From assembly GCA_023395755.1 (NCBI GenBank), contig JAEWYG010000171.1:1-9717 (forward strand): a stretch of DNA of 9,717 nt, read 5' to 3'. A model generated the notes under the pieces. That model saw only the letters and a list, made by a program, of their open reading frames with translations, searched no databases and had not been told where the DNA came from. Shown piece by piece: positions 5,706-9,717 of this stretch; position 1 is the first letter of the stretch; the number at the start of each line of letters is the position of its first letter. The position numbers and the translations under genes are program-made. This DNA comes from Actinomycetes bacterium. Its GTDB lineage: Bacteria; Actinomycetota; Coriobacteriia; Coriobacteriales; Eggerthellaceae.

Positions 5706-7595
5706 ATGCCGAGGCTTCAAATCATGGATACCACGATCCGCGACGGCCAACAGAGTTTGTGGGCTACGCGCATGCAGATCGGCGACATGCTGCCTATTCT
5801 GCCGAAGATGGACCGCGTCGGGTATTGGGCTATCGAAGCGTGGGGCGGTGCGACGTTCGACACGTGCATGCGCTTCCTAGATGAGAACCCGTGGGAGCGT
5901 TTGCGCTCCATTAAAGCGCAAACGCCGAATACGCCGCTGTCCATGTTGTCGCGCGGCCAGAACCTCGTTGGCTACAAGCATTATTCACGCGAGATCTGCA
6001 ACCGTTTTATTAAGGCTTCCAAGCGTAATGGCATTCATGTTTTCCGCGTGTTCGACGCCCTGAATGACATTCGCAACGTCGTTGACAACGCCGAAGCCAT
6101 CAAAGAATGTGGCGGTCACTTCGAGGGTGCTATTTCTTATACCATGTCGCCCGTGCATACGCTGGATAGCTATCTTGATTATGGTCAAAAGCTAAAGGAC
6201 CTCGGTGCCGACTCTATTGCTATCAAAGACATGGCCGGCATGCTTACTCCGTATCGCACTGAGCGCATGGTAAAGGCGTTTAACGCTGAAATTGGCTTGC
6301 CGTTACATATTCATTGTCACTACGTTGGTGGTATGGCTCCGGCAAACATCATCAAGGCTGCCGAAGCTGGTGCTGCCATTGCCGATACGGCTCATGCTCC
6401 CCTGGCATTTGGTAACAGCCATCCTGCTGTTGAAATGATTGTGGCTGCTCTGCAGGAAAGCCGTTATGATACAGGGCTTGATCTTGATCTGCTGTTCGAA
6501 ATTGCTGAATACTGGGAAGAGGTGCGCAAGCGCGGGCATTACAAGCGCGGTGTGTCTTCCCTTATCCATATGCAGGTGTACTCGCATCAGGTTCCGGGCG
6601 GTATGATGTCTAACTTGGTGTCGCAGTTAGAAATTCAAAACGCAGGCGATCGTCTGTCCGAAGTTATGCTTGAAATTCCCAAGGTGCGCGCTGAAGTTGG
6701 GTATCCGCCACTTGTTACTCCGATGTCTCAGATTGTGGGTACGCAAGCCGTATTCAACGTGCTTACTGGTAAGCGCTGGAGCGTTGTATCCAAAGAGATG
6801 AAAGACTATATCTGTGGATACTATGGCAAAGCCCCAGGGCGCATCGATAAAGATATTATGGCAAAAGTGGTTGGAAATTCTGAGATGCTGCCGCCCGACG
6901 TGGCTCCCGGATCGTTGGTTACTACCACTTATGCTCAGGTTGAAGAAGAGATTGGCGATCTCGCAAAGAGTGAAGAGGATGTACTTATGTATGCCCTGTT
7001 CCCGAACGAGGCTCGCACTTTCCTCAGCAAGCACCGCACATCCGAGAAAGTCGACTTCCTCATGGAACAGGAGTCGAGCCACACCAAGGAGGACGATTAC
7101 GTGGACATCAATCAGATTCGCGAGCTGGTTCGCGTTGCCGAAGAGAGCGGCGTGGGCGAGATTGTGGTAGAGGAAGAGGGTACGCGCATTGCGGTGCGTA
7201 TGCCAGGTACGATGTCGTCTGAGGCGATGGCTGCTATGAGTGCTGCTGCTCCGGTAGCTGCCGTGGCTGCCGCTCCTGCTGCTGCAACATCCGTCGCAGC
7301 AGCCGAGTCTGATCGTCCGTCAAGTTGGTATGCTGTTACGGCTCCTATGGTGGGTACGTTTTATTCATCCCCGGCACCCGGCGAGCCTCCGTTCGTGCAG
7401 GTAGGCGATGAGGTTGCCGCTAATCAGACGCTTTGTATAGTGGAAGCCATGAAGTTAATGAACGAGATTACAGCCGAAGAAATGGGCACGGTGCGTGAGG
7501 TATGCCTCGAGGACGCATCTCCTGTTGAGTTTGGCACGGTGTTGTACTATGTTGAGCCCCACGGCGCTCCGGCCCCGGCTCCGGAGACAGCATAA
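5706..7595 (+). CDS. oadA/pycB: OadA/PycB-type carboxyltransferase fused to an AccB-type biotin carboxyl carrier domain
   Basis: Transfers CO2 between biotin and pyruvate/oxaloacetate. With AccC next door it most likely acts as the B subunit of a two-subunit pyruvate carboxylase. ATG at 5706 has AGGGGG 9 bases upstream. The carboxyltransferase barrel (about 1-290) shows metal Asp8 in MDTTIRDGQQSLWATR, EAWGGATFD (44-52), MLSRGQN, FRVFDALND (113-121), the carbamylated-Lys motif IKDMAG (Lys174) and the metal pair His203/His205 in HIHCHY. PLVTPMSQIVGTQAV (335-349) carries the proton-relay Thr338. Residues 466-500 (VDINQIRELVRVAEESGVGE) match the N-terminus of AccB rather than an OadA tail. An Ala/Pro linker (505-535) and an AccB-type biotinyl domain follow: APMVGTFYSSPAPGE with the thumb, and EAMKLMNEI with biotin Lys583. 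The 629-aa length equals a carboxyltransferase core plus a whole AccB. It overlaps accC by 1 base. A role as oxaloacetate decarboxylase alpha is possible, but no oadB or oadG is in view. Confidence 0.88.
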   Translation: MPRLQIMDTTIRDGQQSLWATRMQIGDMLPILPKMDRVGYWAIEAWGGATFDTCMRFLDENPWERLRSIKAQTPNTPLSMLSRGQNLVGYKHYSREICNRFIKASKRNGIHVFRVFDALNDIRNVVDNAEAIKECGGHFEGAISYTMSPVHTLDSYLDYGQKLKDLGADSIAIKDMAGMLTPYRTERMVKAFNAEIGLPLHIHCHYVGGMAPANIIKAAEAGAAIADTAHAPLAFGNSHPAVEMIVAALQESRYDTGLDLDLLFEIAEYWEEVRKRGHYKRGVSSLIHMQVYSHQVPGGMMSNLVSQLEIQNAGDRLSEVMLEIPKVRAEVGYPPLVTPMSQIVGTQAVFNVLTGKRWSVVSKEMKDYICGYYGKAPGRIDKDIMAKVVGNSEMLPPDVAPGSLVTTTYAQVEEEIGDLAKSEEDVLMYALFPNEARTFLSKHRTSEKVDFLMEQESSHTKEDDYVDINQIRELVRVAEESGVGEIVVEEEGTRIAVRMPGTMSSEAMAAMSAAAPVAAVAAAPAAATSVAAAESDRPSSWYAVTAPMVGTFYSSPAPGEPPFVQVGDEVAANQTLCIVEAMKLMNEITAEEMGTVREVCLEDASPVEFGTVLYYVEPHGAPAPAPETA

Positions 7596-8947
7596 TGTTT
7601 AGTAAAGTTTTAATAGCCAATCGTGGTGAGGTTGCGTTGCGTGTTATGCGCGCTTGTCGCGAACTGGGCGTGAAGACGGTAGCGGTGTACTCGACGGAAG
7701 ATGCCGATACCTATACTGTGCAGTATGCCGACGAAGCGGTGTGTATTGGTCCTGCTCAGTCAAATAAGAGTTATCTCGTTATACCCAGTATTATTGCAGC
7801 AGCAAAGAATACGGGAGCTGAAGCTATTCACCCCGGCTACGGCTTTCTGGCCGAGAATGCCGATTTTGCTCGTGCCTGCGCAGATAACGATTTGGTGTTT
7901 GTTGGCCCTTCGGCCGACTGTATTGAGCGCATGGGCGATAAGAGCTCGGCACGCGAAACTATGAAAAGCTGCGGCGTGCCTACGGTGCCTGGCTCCGATG
8001 GCTGCATAGATACAGCAGCTGAGGCCAAAGCTTTTGCCGACAGCGTTGGCTATCCCGTGTTGATTAAAGCTACGGCTGGTGGTGGCGGCAAGGGTATGCG
8101 CGAAGTGCATGATCCGTCCGATCTCGAGGCCCAGTACCAGGCTGCGCGCAATGAGGCTGGTGCTGCTTTTGGCAACGATGGTGTGTACTTGGAGAAGTTG
8201 GTACTGCGTCCGCGTCATGTAGAAATACAGGTGCTTGCCGACGATTTTGGCAATAACCTAGCCCTGTGTGAGCGCGATTGCTCGGTACAGCGACGTCATC
8301 AAAAGCTTATCGAAGAAGCACCCTCTCCGGCACTCACTGAGGATATGCGTCGTGCTATGGGTGTTGCGGCTATCAAGGCTGTGCGTGCCACTAACTACAA
8401 GAACGCTGGCACCATTGAGTTCTTGTTGGATGAGACAGGCAACTTCTATTTCATGGAGATGAATACGCGCGTGCAGGTAGAGCATCCAGTAACGGAGCAA
8501 ATTACTGGTACCGACATCATAAAGGAGCAATTGCGTATCGCTTCTGGTGAACCTATCAGCTGCGCTCACCGTGCTCCGTTCTCGCCATTTGGTCATGCCA
8601 TTGAATTCCGCATTAATGCCGAAGATCCTGCGCATGGCTTCCGCCCATGTCCTGGTACTATTACGAAATTCGAACCTCCGGCGGGTCCTGGCGTGCGTAT
8701 TGAAAGCTATGTGCACACTGGCTCGCGTATCTCGCCTTATTACGACTCGCTGGTAGCTAAGCTTATCGTGTATGGTCAAGATCGAGAAGAAGCTTTGCAG
8801 CGCGGCCGCCGAGCTTTGGATGAGTTCGTTATTGAGGGTATTGCCACAACTATTTCATTCCATCGGCGCGTGTTGGATAACGCCGTGTTTTGTGCGGGCG
8901 AGGCGGCTACCGACTTCATCGAAACTCAGATGGGAGACGTATTATGA
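7595..8947 (+). CDS. accC: Biotin carboxylase subunit, AccC
   Basis: ATP- and bicarbonate-dependent carboxylation of biotin on the carrier protein, the first half-reaction of acetyl-CoA or pyruvate carboxylase. The 450-aa length is normal for AccC (E. coli 449). The start is in TAATG, sharing one base with the previous stop, with GGAG 8 bases upstream, so translation is probably coupled. The N-terminal domain has HPGYGFLAEN (79-88) and the ATP-grasp contains GDKSSAR (Lys116), IKATAGGGGKGM (157-168), HVEIQVL (208-214) and CSVQRRHQKLIEEAPSPAL (229-247). Metal and catalytic residues follow as Glu275, then MEMNTRVQVEH (287-297) with Glu288, Asn290, Arg292 and Glu296. The C-terminal domain includes EFRINAED (337-344). 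No carboxyltransferase or carrier is attached, so it must work with the carrier on the preceding gene product and perhaps with AccA/AccD encoded elsewhere. Confidence 0.96.
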   Translation: MFSKVLIANRGEVALRVMRACRELGVKTVAVYSTEDADTYTVQYADEAVCIGPAQSNKSYLVIPSIIAAAKNTGAEAIHPGYGFLAENADFARACADNDLVFVGPSADCIERMGDKSSARETMKSCGVPTVPGSDGCIDTAAEAKAFADSVGYPVLIKATAGGGGKGMREVHDPSDLEAQYQAARNEAGAAFGNDGVYLEKLVLRPRHVEIQVLADDFGNNLALCERDCSVQRRHQKLIEEAPSPALTEDMRRAMGVAAIKAVRATNYKNAGTIEFLLDETGNFYFMEMNTRVQVEHPVTEQITGTDIIKEQLRIASGEPISCAHRAPFSPFGHAIEFRINAEDPAHGFRPCPGTITKFEPPAGPGVRIESYVHTGSRISPYYDSLVAKLIVYGQDREEALQRGRRALDEFVIEGIATTISFHRRVLDNAVFCAGEAATDFIETQMGDVL

Positions 8948-9291
8948 ATGAATTAAATCTAGAGGGCATGGCTTTGGCTCCCGGCGTTGTCGAGACCATT
9001 GTGTCTATTGCCGCAAACGAAGTTGAGGGTGTGGCTTCTGTAGGCCCAGCTGCCAGCAGCAGCTTACGCGCCATGTTTACCGCTCGTCCTGCTACGCAGG
9101 GCATTGAGATTGCGGTGGGCGAGGACGATAAGTTGAACGTATCGGTGCGTGTAGATGTGTATTATGGCTACGTGTTACCCGATCTTGCGGCAAAGTTGCG
9201 TCAGGCTATTGCAGATGCCGTTGCAAGTCAAGTTGGTGCACAGGTGGGCACGGTGGACGTGTTCATTGATGGCATCCAGTTCGCTGGTTAG
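8944..9291 (+). CDS. Asp23/Gls24 family protein (YqhY-like)
   Basis: A 115-aa cytoplasmic protein of the Asp23 (DUF322) family. The ATG at 8944 overlaps the accC stop by 4 bases (ATGA) and has GGGAG about 7 bases upstream; an in-frame upstream start at 8890 would give an Arg/Gly-rich extension read inside accC and is rejected. Family hallmarks are LAPGVVETIVSIAANEVEGV (11-30), the central IEIAVGEDDKLNVSVRVDVYYGY and the C-terminal half with AAKLRQAIADAV and VGTVDVFIDGIQF. In Bacillus the equivalent gene, yqhY, sits between accC and nusB and has been linked to control of acetyl-CoA carboxylase/lipid synthesis. Here the position is the same, so a role in tuning this carboxylase is an inference. 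It has no membrane segment. Confidence 0.9.
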   Translation: MNELNLEGMALAPGVVETIVSIAANEVEGVASVGPAASSSLRAMFTARPATQGIEIAVGEDDKLNVSVRVDVYYGYVLPDLAAKLRQAIADAVASQVGAQVGTVDVFIDGIQFAG

Positions 9292-9309
9292 TGGGGCTGT
9301 TGAGAGTAT

Positions 9310-9717
9310 ATGGTTGTAAAAAGACATGAACGTACCCGCGCCCGTCGCGCCGCTTTAGCCTTGCTGTACACCAGCGAGATAACCGACGAGGGCGCAACTA
9401 AAATTGCAGAAGAAGGCCGCTTCCTCACCGAAGAGGGATCGTTGCCTGAATATGCTCAGGTGCTCGTGCGTGGCGTGGAATCGCATCGTGTGGGTATTGA
9501 TAAGCATTTGGCGGCAACATCTGAGAACTGGGCACTTGGTCGTATGCCAATTGTAGACCGTTCTATTCTGCGTTTGGCCATCTATGAGATGATGTATGTC
9601 GACGACGTGCCCACCTCAGTTGCCATCAATGAGGCGGTAGAGTTGGCAAAGGACTACGGCGGAGAAGATGATTCCCCTCGCTTTGTAAACGGCGTGTTGG
9701 GCCGTATTGCTAAGATG
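9310..9717 (+). CDS. nusB: Transcription antitermination factor NusB (cut by right window edge)
   Basis: NusB pairs with NusE (S10) on boxA RNA to assemble antitermination complexes on rRNA operons. The frame runs from ATG at 9310 to the window edge, 136 codons, probably missing only a short tail. It starts MVVKRHERTRARRAALALLY, the basic helix typical of NusB. Further on, LVRGVESHRVGIDKHL and WALGRMPIVDRSILRLAIYE match the core, then VPTSVAINEAVELAKDYGGE and FVNGVLGRIA near the C-terminus. It starts 18 bases after the asp23 stop with only a weak GAG site, so it is likely translated as part of the operon. The synteny accC-asp23-nusB matches Bacillus and other Gram-positive genomes. Confidence 0.95.
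   Translation, partial: MVVKRHERTRARRAALALLYTSEITDEGATKIAEEGRFLTEEGSLPEYAQVLVRGVESHRVGIDKHLAATSENWALGRMPIVDRSILRLAIYEMMYVDDVPTSVAINEAVELAKDYGGEDDSPRFVNGVLGRIAKM

Noticed and set aside
8890..8943. Longer form of the Asp23-family protein
   Set aside because: The extension is an Arg/Gly-rich out-of-frame reading of the accC end; ATG at 8944 has a ribosome binding site and starts at the family's usual N-terminus.

Overview
This window most likely comes from a Coriobacteriia (Eggerthellaceae-like) actinobacterium of roughly 50% GC. Three things point there: a Tat-exported fumarate-reductase-like flavoprotein divergent from a membrane-embedded LuxR regulator, a DmsC-type anchor gene, and an accBC-asp23-nusB-type operon whose first gene is a carboxyltransferase fused to a biotin carrier. 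A lower-GC member such as Cryptobacterium would fit, but this assignment comes from gene content only and was not tested by any search.

Layout. Positions 1-740 (minus strand) carry the N-terminal 246 codons of an exported FAD-dependent reductase, cut by the window edge. A 313-base divergent intergenic region holds several small inverted repeats. It is followed by a 485-aa regulator (1054-2511, plus) with about twelve membrane segments and a C-terminal LuxR helix-turn-helix. Next is a 324-base non-coding stretch with a perfect 10-bp palindrome and a short hairpin repeat, then glmS (2836-4665), which ends at a strong intrinsic terminator. A small DmsC-like membrane-anchor gene (4848-5506) follows. 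It is split between two frames by an apparent one-base deletion in a G run. A second copy of the hairpin repeat and a perfect TATAAT box lie before the last operon.

The last operon (5706 to the right edge) is tightly packed: an OadA/PycB-type carboxyltransferase fused to a complete AccB-type biotin carrier, then accC overlapping it by 1 base, an Asp23-family gene overlapping accC by 4 bases, and nusB 18 bases downstream, truncated by the window edge. The order is that of the Bacillus accB-accC-yqhY-nusB cluster, with the carrier replaced by a carboxyltransferase-carrier fusion.

How the genes fit together. The left part looks like a respiratory-reductase/sensor pair: the membrane LuxR protein probably controls the divergent reductase. 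GlmS feeds amino-sugar and peptidoglycan synthesis. The right operon encodes a biotin-dependent carboxylase. AccC would charge the carrier domain and the fused carboxyltransferase would use pyruvate/oxaloacetate. This could be a two-subunit pyruvate carboxylase, and possibly also the carrier source for acetyl-CoA carboxylase. The most interesting items are this fusion, the broken anchor gene, the palindrome before glmS and the paired hairpin repeats. I see no CRISPR array, transposase, prophage or RNA gene.
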